Source of the DNA: a virus
Strand: one strand, 5' to 3'
IMG/VR virus record: IMGVR_UViG_3300034073_004910
Coordinates: 1 to 64,000 of that record
DNA: 64,000 bases
The notes under the pieces were generated by a model, which saw nothing but the letters and a program-made list of their open reading frames with translations, was not told where the DNA came from and made no database searches. A program made the translations under genes and the position numbers. Below, piece by piece: positions 56,058 to 62,196 of the stretch; positions within the stretch are counted from its first letter, which is position 1, and each line of letters starts with the position of its first letter.

Positions 56058-56478
56058 GGTTTTCGTATCGAAAGACAAAAAATTCCTGCATCGCTCGGGC
56101 TTCCATTTCCCAAGGGGCGAGCCAATAGTCTAAATCCGTTTCGTTGGAATAAACCTTGCCTTTATATAAAACCTTATCGTTTGCAATATCTTGCAATTCT
56201 CCTTTTACCCATTGTTTAATATGCGTCATTTCATGCGCTACTAATTCCATTAGTCGCTGTTCTGACAACATAAGTTCTTCATTAATAATAATAAAGAACA
56301 AATCGTCATCGCCCCTAAAACATGCAGCATCCGCAGCACCAGAAACAAAATTTTCTATGCAGTCTGCCGATATATCAACGCCAATGTTTTTTGGCAGCTT
56401 ATAAAAGCTTACGCAATCTTTTGCGATAGCTTTCGCAATAGTATTAAAGCGCTTAAAGCCCAAATCAACCTCGATCAT
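56053..56478 (-). CDS. HExxH metallopeptidase-like protein
   Basis: 141 residues. ELVAHEMTHIKQW (H82, E83, H86) is a zinc peptidase motif, with a candidate third ligand in LAPWEMEARAMQ. It resembles SprT/ImmA-type small metalloproteins. Substrate unknown; ImmA-like proteins cut repressors. Confidence 0.8.
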   Translation of the reverse strand: MIEVDLGFKRFNTIAKAIAKDCVSFYKLPKNIGVDISADCIENFVSGAADAACFRGDDDLFFIIINEELMLSEQRLMELVAHEMTHIKQWVKGELQDIANDKVLYKGKVYSNETDLDYWLAPWEMEARAMQEFFVFRYENR

Positions 56479-56606
56479 TTTCGCGTTCCTTCACAACCAA
56501 CACAGATATTATAGTCTAACGGGGGCCAAAAGTAAACATGAGAATTTCGTTTAGAATCAATGACTTAGATCAACCCGACCTTCGAGTTTTTCAATTTCAG
56601 TCATAC

Positions 56607-56792
56607 TTACCACACCAAGCGACGTACTTCCGAATCTAGCATCCATTCTTCAATGTAAACTGTTTCTACCATTTTACATTCATTATCGAGTTCAAGAGCC
56701 CGACATTTCGCTTTTTCGAGGTCAGAATATACTGCTACCGTAACGCGACCGTTCTGCGTACTTTCAAGAACAATACCATACACTACATTCAT
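56607..56792 (-). CDS. VYIEEWM-family small protein (copy 1)
   Basis: 61 residues. VAVYSDLEKAKCRALEL then ETVYIEEWMLDSE and a final VW. Paralogues at 57.7 and 60.9 kb. A single alpha/beta unit; function unknown. The 128 bases upstream to 56478 hold a TATAAT-type promoter for the peptidase gene direction only. Confidence 0.78.
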   Translation of the reverse strand: MNVVYGIVLESTQNGRVTVAVYSDLEKAKCRALELDNECKMVETVYIEEWMLDSEVRRLVW

Positions 56793-56885
56793 TTTCGCGT
56801 TCCTTCATTCGATGACAAGCATTCTAGCGGGTTTCATGCAGCCAGACTAGTGAAAGATTTTCATGGTGCCATGAGAAAAATTCGC

Positions 56886-56915
56886 TTGACAAGTATGGGA
56901 TGGGGATGGTATAAT
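56886..56915 (+). promoter_or_regulatory. N18-class plus promoter 3
   Basis: TTGACA, 18 bases, TATAAT, then TTCGGCGCC. Preceded by ATGAGAAAAATTCGC, shared with 58.0 kb. Confidence 0.8.
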
Positions 56916-56927
56916 TTCGGCGCCATA

Positions 56928-56986
56928 TTGACAAGTAGCTTGTCAATCGCCGAGGCGCCAAATGCGAATGATTCGCATTCGCATTT
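56928..56986 (+). repeat. Dyad/hairpin module (copy 56.9)
   Basis: TTGACAAGTAGCTTGTCAA (perfect dyad) inside GGCGCC...GGCGCC, then AAATGCGAAT/ATTCGCATTT hairpin. The last hairpin abuts the end of the membrane-protein gene. Confidence 0.8.
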
Positions 56987-56991
56987 GCCCG

Positions 56992-57246
56992 TTATTGGTA
57001 AACAATCAACGCCAAAAGCGATGATTGTAAAAAGAACCCTATTCCGTTTGACGTTATATGCAAAAAGTCACGGTTGCCTATTGCGCGAATAAAATAAAGC
57101 GCCAGCCCAGCCCACACCATTAAGACTAATGAAATTTCAGGCAATTTAACATCCTGCCCGTTCAGTATTCCTATCGTAGTGGGAACCGTCGCGCCTTGAA
57201 TAAATAGCATACCGAGCCATCCGCAAAATTCGCAAAGGTTTTTCAT
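56992..57246 (-). CDS. Small three-span membrane protein
   Basis: 84 residues. KNLCEFCGWLGMLFIQGATV, then LVLMVWAGLALYFI and IGFFLQSSLLALIVY hydrophobic segments. Similar proteins occur in other phages. Function unknown. Confidence 0.75.
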   Translation of the reverse strand: MKNLCEFCGWLGMLFIQGATVPTTIGILNGQDVKLPEISLVLMVWAGLALYFIRAIGNRDFLHITSNGIGFFLQSSLLALIVYQ

Positions 57247-57461
57247 TCCTTCACCTTGACTTCAGTAATGCTGCAAGTCAGAAAATGATCTGGAGTCGCT
57301 CCCCAGATATACCCGTTTTCAGAATGCCAAGTTATTGGGTCACCATCTAACATTTTGTGTATCGCTTTTTGCGCGGCCTTCACGCTAACGTAAAGCCCTG
57401 CAATTGCACCGATTTCTTGGATATATACAACCGGATCTATGGTTAGCTTGTAAACGATCAT
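57243..57461 (-). CDS. Hypothetical protein
   Basis: 72 residues; SVKAAQKAIHKMLDGDPITW and HFLTCSITEVKV. Four-base overlap with the membrane protein. Function unknown. Confidence 0.68.
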   Translation of the reverse strand: MIVYKLTIDPVVYIQEIGAIAGLYVSVKAAQKAIHKMLDGDPITWHSENGYIWGATPDHFLTCSITEVKVKE

Positions 57462-57512
57462 TTTGCGTTCCTTCAGTTGAGAGAAGTATTCTAGCCCAGC
57501 GCGCGCTCGGTG

Positions 57513-57722
57513 TCAATCATTTTCTTCGGGCTTTTTCCAGTAGACTGCCAAGCGCTTGCAATTGAAGCGAATCGTGATTGATTCGTGCCCGTCGCGAATC
57601 GAAGTGTATCGCTTATAATTGGGACCAATGCTATCAACTTGAAAATCCCTGCCATTTTCCCAGTCTGCCAGCGCCTTAGCGGCTGAAGTGTAATCGCGAC
57701 CATACCCCGGAATTACTGTCAT
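57513..57722 (-). CDS. Conserved small phage protein (MTVIPGYGRDY type)
   Basis: 69 residues from the ATG at 57722. VIPGYGRDYTSAAKALADWE and SITIRFNCKRLAVY match a family of small phage proteins read as nucleic-acid-interacting by some, but unproven. Confidence 0.78.
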   Translation of the reverse strand: MTVIPGYGRDYTSAAKALADWENGRDFQVDSIGPNYKRYTSIRDGHESITIRFNCKRLAVYWKKPEEND

Positions 57723-57727
57723 TTTAT

Positions 57728-57922
57728 TTATTCCCTCGACCAAACTGTAACAGAAAATTCGCTATCCATCATCCATTCTTCAATATAAACGCTTTCTCCC
57801 ATTTCGCATTGGCTCAATAATTCTTCAGCGAGTTTCACCGCCTTATTATAATCGGAATAAACTCCGACCGTAGCATAGCTGTTGTCCGAAGGCTCGCCAA
57901 ATACAACAGTGTATACATTCAT
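57728..57922 (-). CDS. VYIEEWM-family small protein (copy 2)
   Basis: 64 residues. VGVYSDYNKAVKLAEELLSQ then ESVYIEEWMMDSE and VWSRE. Paralogue of 56.6 and 60.9 kb genes. Confidence 0.78.
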   Translation of the reverse strand: MNVYTVVFGEPSDNSYATVGVYSDYNKAVKLAEELLSQCEMGESVYIEEWMMDSEFSVTVWSRE

Positions 57923-58015
57923 TTTTACATCCCTCTATTCGATGACAAGCATTCTAGCGGGGTTCGTGCGAATAGACTAGTGAAATATTTTCATGATGCC
58001 ATGAGAAAAATTCGC

Positions 58016-58045
58016 TTGACAAGTAATGGATAGGGGTGATATAAT
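58016..58045 (+). promoter_or_regulatory. N18-class plus promoter 4
   Basis: TTGACA, 18 bases, TATAAT, then TTTGGCGCC. Confidence 0.8.
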
Positions 58046-58057
58046 TTTGGCGCCATA

Positions 58058-58115
58058 TTGACAAGTAGCTTGACAATTCGCCCCGAGGCGGCAAATGCGA
58101 ATGATTCTCATTTGC
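58058..58115 (+). repeat. Dyad/hairpin module (copy 58.1)
   Basis: TTGACAAGTAGCTTGACAA followed by GCAAATG/CATTTGC hairpin. The hairpin contains the stop codon of the 47-residue gene on the other strand. Confidence 0.78.
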
Positions 58116-58251
58116 ATCGCTGCTCTTGTACCTCGCGCCTAACCAAATGCTTGACAATTGCGCGCTTAACATGCTTACCATGTTTAGCGGAATGCGTTCC
58201 TGCTCGCCCTGCTAAATGCGCGTTTTTAGCTACAAAATTTTGCGCTTTCAT
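58108..58251 (-). CDS. Small basic phage protein
   Basis: 47 residues, Lys/Arg/His rich (KAQNFVAKNAHLAGRAG, HGKHVKRAIVKHLVRRE). TAATG overlap with the HAD gene. Probably nucleic-acid binding. Confidence 0.65.
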   Translation of the reverse strand: MKAQNFVAKNAHLAGRAGTHSAKHGKHVKRAIVKHLVRREVQEQRCK

Positions 58252-58697
58252 TATACGTCCCTCGGGTGTATTGCGTTAATTCCCAGTATTTTAACAGTGT
58301 TTCTTACAGAATCATTATCTTCATAAAATACATTAGAAACGCGGTGAAAGTCTACATTTAATCCTGACAGTAAGTCATATTTTAGAAGTGCATCGGGCCG
58401 ATTATCGTTCTCACCTTCGCGGGACAATACGCGATCAAAGTGTAACCCATGAGTACGCAAAAAGGTAAAGTCTGCCATCTGCAATACTCGCGCAGTACAA
58501 ATTACGACAATATTACCAGCATTCCAAACGTCACGCCAAACGTTAGCGAGCGGTAAAAGTTTATCTTGCATAATCTTTTCGGGCGTAGAATTTGCTCGCC
58601 ATCCGGCAAGGCAAAAGCTACCGTCCGCATTCGCAACAGAACGATGGCTTGAATCTATGACCGTTCCATCTAAATCGAAAATGTTATATCTTGGCAT
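58251..58697 (-). CDS. HAD-superfamily phosphatase (polynucleotide-phosphatase-like)
   Basis: 148 residues from the ATG at 58697. YNIFDLDGTVIDS (D8, D10), VVICTAR and FYEDNDSV are HAD motifs I, II and IV. The size and CTAR motif are like the phosphatase half of T4 polynucleotide kinase, so end healing of RNA or DNA is possible. Confidence 0.85.
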   Translation of the reverse strand: MPRYNIFDLDGTVIDSSHRSVANADGSFCLAGWRANSTPEKIMQDKLLPLANVWRDVWNAGNIVVICTARVLQMADFTFLRTHGLHFDRVLSREGENDNRPDALLKYDLLSGLNVDFHRVSNVFYEDNDSVRNTVKILGINAIHPRDV

Positions 58698-58701
58698 TTT
58701 C

Positions 58702-58797
58702 TTAAACCCCGTAAACGTGTGCGCTGGCAACAATGATTGCAAAAAGAACGACTCTGCTAAGAGCGGAAGTGAGTACTAATTCTGCGAGCTTTTTCAT
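58702..58797 (-). CDS. Tiny membrane protein
   Basis: 31 residues, one hydrophobic segment (VVLFAIIVASAHVYG). Follows its own promoter. Function unknown. Confidence 0.5.
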   Translation of the reverse strand: MKKLAELVLTSALSRVVLFAIIVASAHVYGV

Positions 58798-58825
58798 TCG
58801 TTCCGTTTCCTGATTCAATGGGAGT

Positions 58826-58854
58826 ATTCTACCGGGTCCGAGCAAAAAGTACAA
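58826..58854 (-). promoter_or_regulatory. TTGTAC-class minus promoter A
   Basis: TTGTAC, 17 bases, TAGAAT. The same boxes recur at 59434-59462 and 61148-61176, defining a second promoter class. Confidence 0.7.
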
Positions 58855-58899
58855 GAACTCTTTTTCATATCGCTGGCCGTTTTCATGCGAAAAAATTCC

Positions 58900-58929
58900 T
58901 TGACAAAACCCATGCGGTTATCGTAAAAT
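58900..58929 (+). promoter_or_regulatory. N18-class plus promoter 5
   Basis: TTGACA, 18 bases, TAAAAT, then CGGCGCG. Confidence 0.78.
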
Positions 58930-58940
58930 CGGCGCGGCTA

Positions 58941-59004
58941 TTGACAAGTAGCTTGTCAATTCGCCGAGGCGGCAAATGCGAATGATTCTCATTTGCATTT
59001 GCCG
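58941..59004 (+). repeat. Dyad/hairpin module (copy 58.9)
   Basis: TTGACAAGTAGCTTGTCAA followed by CGGCAAATGC/GCATTTGCCG hairpin, then the start of the duplicated segment. Confidence 0.8.
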
Positions 59005-59033
59005 AGCAACGTTATAACATACCATTGAGCGGG

Positions 59034-59061
59034 TAAATGAAGGGGCGCTCATCGCGCCCCG
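59034..59061 (-). terminator. Intrinsic terminator (second duplicate)
   Basis: GGGGCGC / GCGCCCC stem with TTCATTT, duplicate of 54600-54627. Confidence 0.75.
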
Positions 59062-59066
59062 ATCAT

Positions 59067-59387
59067 CTATCGAGCAATCGCTTCCAGCAACCGCTCGAGT
59101 GACACCTTACTTGCCTTTTCCAGCCCATCCAGACTGTTAGTGGCCAGATTCAATGCTTGCTCAATTCGGTCTACCGTGACTTCCTTGGAAGCAACTGGCT
59201 TTCCATCCTTGCGAACCCGTTCGAGTTTCTGGTAGGGAATTCCTTCCCGAATCGCTTTTGCGATGATGCTCTTGACTTTCGCATCAAACTGCTCTGCAAG
59301 GCTCTCTACCTTTTCAAGGTTCAGAGGCGCTGCATCGCGCATCGCGGTCAGAAGGGTCGGGTTAAACGTGCTAGCTTTCTCTGCCAT
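59067..59387 (-). CDS. KSIIAKL-family DNA-binding-like protein (paralogue 4)
   Basis: 106 residues, differing from the 54.6 kb copy at three positions (S for G at LAEQ context, N/T in the ALNLATNS stretch). Same terminator and flanks, hence a ~390-bp duplication. Its promoter (59434-59462) differs from that of the first copy. Confidence 0.87.
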   Translation of the reverse strand: MAEKASTFNPTLLTAMRDAAPLNLEKVESLAEQFDAKVKSIIAKAIREGIPYQKLERVRKDGKPVASKEVTVDRIEQALNLATNSLDGLEKASKVSLERLLEAIAR

Positions 59388-59433
59388 TTTGGCTTTCTCC
59401 TTTGGCTCGCTGGCCTATCCAGCGAATGAGAGT

Positions 59434-59462
59434 ATTCTACAGGGCCTGAGCAAAAAGTACAA
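59434..59462 (-). promoter_or_regulatory. TTGTAC-class minus promoter B
   Basis: TTGTAC, 17 bases, TAGAAT, upstream of the 59.1 kb paralogue. Confidence 0.7.
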
Positions 59463-59507
59463 GACCTTTTTTTCATATCGCTGGCCGTTTTCATGCAAAA
59501 AAATTCC

Positions 59508-59537
59508 TTGACAAGCGCAGCGCGCTTATGATAAAAT
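59508..59537 (+). promoter_or_regulatory. N18-class plus promoter 6
   Basis: TTGACA, 18 bases, TAAAAT, then CGGCGCGCC. It reads directly into the dyad and the long direct-repeat array. Confidence 0.78.
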
Positions 59538-59548
59538 CGGCGCGCCCA

Positions 59549-59567
59549 TTGTCAAGTAGCTTGACAA
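59549..59567 (+). repeat. Dyad (copy 59.55)
   Basis: TTGTCAAGTAGCTTGACAA, a perfect dyad around TAG. Confidence 0.8.
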
Positions 59568-59600
59568 TTCGCGCCGAGGCTACAAATGCGAAGATTTTTC

Positions 59601-59785
59601 ACTTGCAAACCAGGCCCAGGCCTGGCATTGAAATTTCACTTGCAAATTCGCCCCAGGCCTGGCATTGAAATTTCACTTGCAAACCAAACCCAGGCCTGGC
59701 ATTGAAATTTCACTTGCAAATTCGCCCCAGGCCTGGCATTGAAATTTCACTTGCAAATTCGCCCCGGGCCTGGCATTGAAATTTC
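59601..59785 (+). repeat. 37-bp tandem repeat, five copies
   Basis: Units start ACTTGCAAA and contain the palindrome CAGGCCTG and CATTGAAATTTC. Copies 2 and 4 are identical apart from flanks; copy 5 has CGGGCCTG. Confidence 0.95.
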
Positions 59786-59836
59786 ACTTGCATAGGTTTC
59801 TAACTTGCATAGATTTCTAACTTGCATAGATTTCTA
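59786..59836 (+). repeat. 17-bp tandem repeat, three copies
   Basis: ACTTGCATAGATTTCTA units (first copy has GG for GA), continuing the ACTTGCA word of the 37-bp array. Confidence 0.92.
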
Positions 59837-59869
59837 ACTTGCATGTGCAGGTTTCTTGCCTTTCCCCTC

Positions 59870-60160
59870 GATGGGCAGGTAGCTTGCAGGTGAGCCCGCC
59901 GATGGGCAGGTAGCTTGCAGGTGAGCCCGCCGATGGGCAGGTAGCTTGCAGGTGAGCCCGCCGATGCGCAAGAGACTTGCCTTTGCCCGCCCGATGGGCA
60001 GGCAAGTTGACGAATTCCATGAGATGCGCAGAAAACTTGCATTTTCGGCGCGGTTGGCACGTTTCTTGCACATGAGTCAAAGCTGGCATGAATTTTGCAT
60101 GTACTCCACAATTGGCATGATTCTTGCAGATTCGGCGCGGTCCGCAAGATGCTTGCACAA
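59870..60160 (+). repeat. 30/31-bp degenerate direct repeats, about nine to ten units
   Basis: Three exact 31-bp units (GATGGGCAGGTAGCTTGC plus a constant GC-rich filler) followed by six or more 30-bp units that keep only a core like GGCANGNNNCTTGCA with different ~15-bp fillers. The period equals about three helical turns. Ends with a TTCCGACAAATGCGA/TCGCATTTGTCGGAA hairpin at about 60152-60195. Confidence 0.88.
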
Positions 60161-60208
60161 TTCCGACAAATGCGAGTAATTCGCATTTGTCGGAATTATA
60201 AGCGATTA

Positions 60209-60553
60209 TTAAGTAGTCGCTTTATGTTCTTCTAGCATACGCGCGAACAATGCGCGCTTATTATTAATAATCGCTTCGGCTTTTATTAGAATATCGAGTT
60301 CTTCTGCCGTTAACTCAATCGGATCAAGTTTCGGCAATCCTTCTGTAGCGTTCTTTTTATTATTGCAGTCATGGCAAAGGCATTGTAACCATTCAGGATC
60401 ATTTAAATCGATACCCATTGCAAGCAACGTTTTGCGTGGATAAACATGATCAATTTCAAGATTAGAACCACTACCGCAAGCTGCGCAGCGATAGTTATAT
60501 GCTGCAAATACTTGCGCGCGCAGTCTCATTTCAACCTTGCTAAACTTTGCCAT
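60209..60553 (-). CDS. HNH endonuclease
   Basis: 114 residues from the ATG at 60553; the long frame upstream runs through promoter repeats. YNYRCAACGSGSNLEIDHVY, CLCHDCNNKK give the zinc Cys pairs and His of an HNH/McrA nuclease. Could be mobile or act in host DNA breakdown. Confidence 0.85.
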   Translation of the reverse strand: MAKFSKVEMRLRAQVFAAYNYRCAACGSGSNLEIDHVYPRKTLLAMGIDLNDPEWLQCLCHDCNNKKNATEGLPKLDPIELTAEELDILIKAEAIINNKRALFARMLEEHKATT

Positions 60554-60671
60554 CTCGTCTCTCCAGTACCGTTGCTCTATGGTTCCCATTATACAGGCAT
60601 CCTCGAGCATGGCAATAGGCGAGTTAGACCTTTTTTTCATATCGCTGAGCTTTCTTATGCGAAAAAAATCC

Positions 60672-60701
60672 TTGACACGCTCTGGCGTGGTAAGGTAAAA
60701 T
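60672..60701 (+). promoter_or_regulatory. N18-class plus promoter 7
   Basis: TTGACA, 18 bases, TAAAAT, then CGGCGCGCC. Confidence 0.75.
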
Positions 60702-60712
60702 CGGCGCGCCCA

Positions 60713-60731
60713 TTGTGAAGTAGACTGACAA
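60713..60731 (+). repeat. Dyad variant (copy 60.7)
   Basis: TTGTGAAGTAGACTGACAA, an imperfect form of the dyad. Confidence 0.65.
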
Positions 60732-60762
60732 TCATTCAGCGGCCTACATGAAAAAAATTCGC

Positions 60763-60792
60763 TTGACAAGTATAGGATAGGTGAGGTATAAT
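60763..60792 (+). promoter_or_regulatory. N18-class plus promoter 8
   Basis: TTGACA, 18 bases, TATAAT, then TTTGGCGCC. Confidence 0.8.
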
Positions 60793-60804
60793 TTTGGCGC
60801 CATA

Positions 60805-60823
60805 TTGGCAAGTAGACTGACAA
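60805..60823 (+). repeat. Dyad variant (copy 60.8)
   Basis: TTGGCAAGTAGACTGACAA, followed by ATCATTCACCGGCCTACAT, which repeats the sequence after the 60.7 copy. Confidence 0.65.
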
Positions 60824-60853
60824 TCATTCACCGGCCTACATAAAAAAATTCGC

Positions 60854-60883
60854 TTGACACGCTCTGGCGTGGTAGGGTATAAT
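60854..60883 (+). promoter_or_regulatory. N18-class plus promoter 9
   Basis: TTGACA, 18 bases, TATAAT, then CGGCGCGCC and a CCAAATGAGA/TCTCATTTGG hairpin. Third tandem promoter within 212 bases. Confidence 0.8.
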
Positions 60884-60923
60884 CGGCGCGCCCAAATGAG
60901 AGGTATTCTCATTTGGGTTACCG

Positions 60924-61112
60924 TTACTCCTCGCTTCGCCACACGACCGAGGAGGCATTTGAATTCAACAACCATTCCTCCACAAACACAAGTTCGCCAG
61001 TCTCATGTGCGAGTCGCTCGGCCTCTTGCACGGCAGCCTCGAGCGTGCTATAGATTGCTTCCAGCGAGTCAGCTTCATGATCGACTGCGGTCCCGACTAC
61101 GTATACTTGCAT
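60924..61112 (-). CDS. VYIEEWM-family small protein (copy 3)
   Basis: 62 residues. AIYSTLEAAVQEAERLAHE then ELVFVEEWLLNSN and VVWRSEE. Most divergent of the three paralogues. Own TTGTAC-class promoter. Confidence 0.78.
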   Translation of the reverse strand: MQVYVVGTAVDHEADSLEAIYSTLEAAVQEAERLAHETGELVFVEEWLLNSNASSVVWRSEE

Positions 61113-61147
61113 TTTCGCGTTCCTCTGTTTCCTGATTCAATGAGAGT

Positions 61148-61176
61148 ATTCTACACGGTCTGCCGAGAGAGTACAA
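61148..61176 (-). promoter_or_regulatory. TTGTAC-class minus promoter C
   Basis: TTGTAC, 17 bases, TAGAAT, upstream of the 60.9 kb gene. Confidence 0.7.
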
Positions 61177-61200
61177 GACTTTTTTGTAACAGAATGTAAC

Positions 61201-61254
61201 GTGCGTCGACTTGTTACCGTGCGTCGACTTGTTACCGTGCGTCGACTTGTTACC
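61201..61254 (+). repeat. 18-bp tandem repeat, three exact copies
   Basis: GTGCGTCGACTTGTTACC three times, each with a GTCGAC palindrome, 210 bases before the terminase small-subunit gene. Confidence 0.97.
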
Positions 61255-61272
61255 AGCCCGGGGCGGTTCCGA

Positions 61273-61290
61273 GACTGTCAAGTAGCTTGA
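61273..61290 (+). repeat. Dyad (copy 61.28)
   Basis: ACTGTCAAGTAGCTTGAC, last copy of the dyad family, here without an N18 promoter. Confidence 0.7.
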
Positions 61291-61345
61291 CGCTCAGGCT
61301 ACCCCGCACGTACAACTTTTGGAATTTTTCAAAAATTGAAAATTA

Positions 61346-61397
61346 AAGCAATCTGCCCAAGCAATTTGCCCAAGTAATTTGCCCAAGCAATTTACTC
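61346..61397 (+). repeat. 13-bp tandem repeat, four copies
   Basis: AAGCAATTTGCCC with one or two changes per copy, between the 18-bp repeats and the terminase promoter. Confidence 0.9.
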
Positions 61398-61429
61398 TTC
61401 AAAAATTTTTACCATCAAAAAAATAATGT

Positions 61430-61458
61430 TTGACATTTCGTTTCGTAGCAACTATAAT
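61430..61458 (+). promoter_or_regulatory. Promoter of the packaging/structural module
   Basis: TTGACA, 17 bases, TATAAT. The -10 box ends seven bases before the terminase ATG, so the message is probably leaderless. Confidence 0.85.
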
Positions 61459-61465
61459 AGTCGTC

Positions 61466-61912
61466 ATGAATTTGGTAAAAATTTCTCCTGAAAGTCTTGA
61501 AATTGCAAATGCATATTTGCAAAATGGCAGCATTGCTAGTGTTGCAAAGGCGCTCGCACTTCCAGAAAATGAGGTGACAGAAATTCTCTCTCGCCGAGAA
61601 GTAAAAGCGTATCTAGATTCCATTTATCTAGATCACGGCTATCGAAATAGATTCAAGTTAGCAGAGACTCTCGATCTTCTCATAGACGAAAAACTTCGTG
61701 AAGCAGAAAGTACCGAGATGTACACTAACAAGGACTTAGCCGATCTGTTACACCTAGCTCATAAGATGCGTATGGATGAAATTAAAGCAATGACCGAACT
61801 TGAGAAAGCTCGAGCAACGCCGATTAAAAATCAAACCAACGTTCAGATTAATGAGACTCCATTTGGTGCTGGCAACTACGGCAAGTTAATGGAAAAACTT
61901 TTGCAATCATGA
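61466..61912 (+). CDS. terS: Terminase small subunit
   Basis: 148 residues from the ATG at 61466. An N-terminal HTH-like region (GSIASVAKALALPENEVTEI) is followed by YLDSIYLDHGYRNRFKLAET and helical oligomerisation sequence, the pattern of phage TerS proteins. It would recognise the packaging site. No ribosome site is possible if transcription starts at the predicted point. Confidence 0.82.
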   Translation: MNLVKISPESLEIANAYLQNGSIASVAKALALPENEVTEILSRREVKAYLDSIYLDHGYRNRFKLAETLDLLIDEKLREAESTEMYTNKDLADLLHLAHKMRMDEIKAMTELEKARATPIKNQTNVQINETPFGAGNYGKLMEKLLQS

Positions 61913-62196
61913 AAGAATTTCTAGCAGAACTCGGCATGAACGCCGGTCTCATTGTCGCGGGTCTGTTTGGCTCGCTTTTAACTTTGCGGGGGGATGCCGC
62001 GAAGAGGCTTGGAAGTGTTATGGTAAGTTTAGGAACAGGAGTAGGGTCCGCAAACTATTTAACTCCAGTAGTTATTGATCTACTGGGCGTTCAAAGTCGA
62101 AATCTCGAGTTTGGAATAGCTTTTATACTAGGCTATTTGGGGCTAAATGGCATTGATTTTCTAGCTCGACGACTTTTTGAGAGCAAAAAACCATGA
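61909..62196 (+). CDS. Two-to-three-span membrane protein (holin-like)
   Basis: 95 residues: NAGLIVAGLFGSLLTLRGDA, then LGTGVGSANYLTPVVIDLLG and FGIAFILGYLGLNGID. Similar proteins near terminase genes are annotated as putative holins. A real holin candidate also exists at 36.3 kb. Confidence 0.75.
   Translation: MKEFLAELGMNAGLIVAGLFGSLLTLRGDAAKRLGSVMVSLGTGVGSANYLTPVVIDLLGVQSRNLEFGIAFILGYLGLNGIDFLARRLFESKKP

Noticed and set aside
59870-60160. CRISPR-like array (regular 30-31 bp periodicity with variable filler)
   Set aside because: The constant part is only ~15 bp and degenerate, fillers are ~15 bp and sometimes identical, no leader or cas gene; better read as phased protein-binding repeats.
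59800-60186. 128-residue minus ORF through the repeat array
   Set aside because: Its protein repeats mirror the DNA repeats (ATCPS..., ASYLPIGG), it is open in two frames, and it has no start signals.
53740-61460. Insertion sequence or transposon in the repeat-rich right part
   Set aside because: No transposase, no target-site duplication or terminal inverted repeats bounding a unit; repeats are local and promoter-associated.
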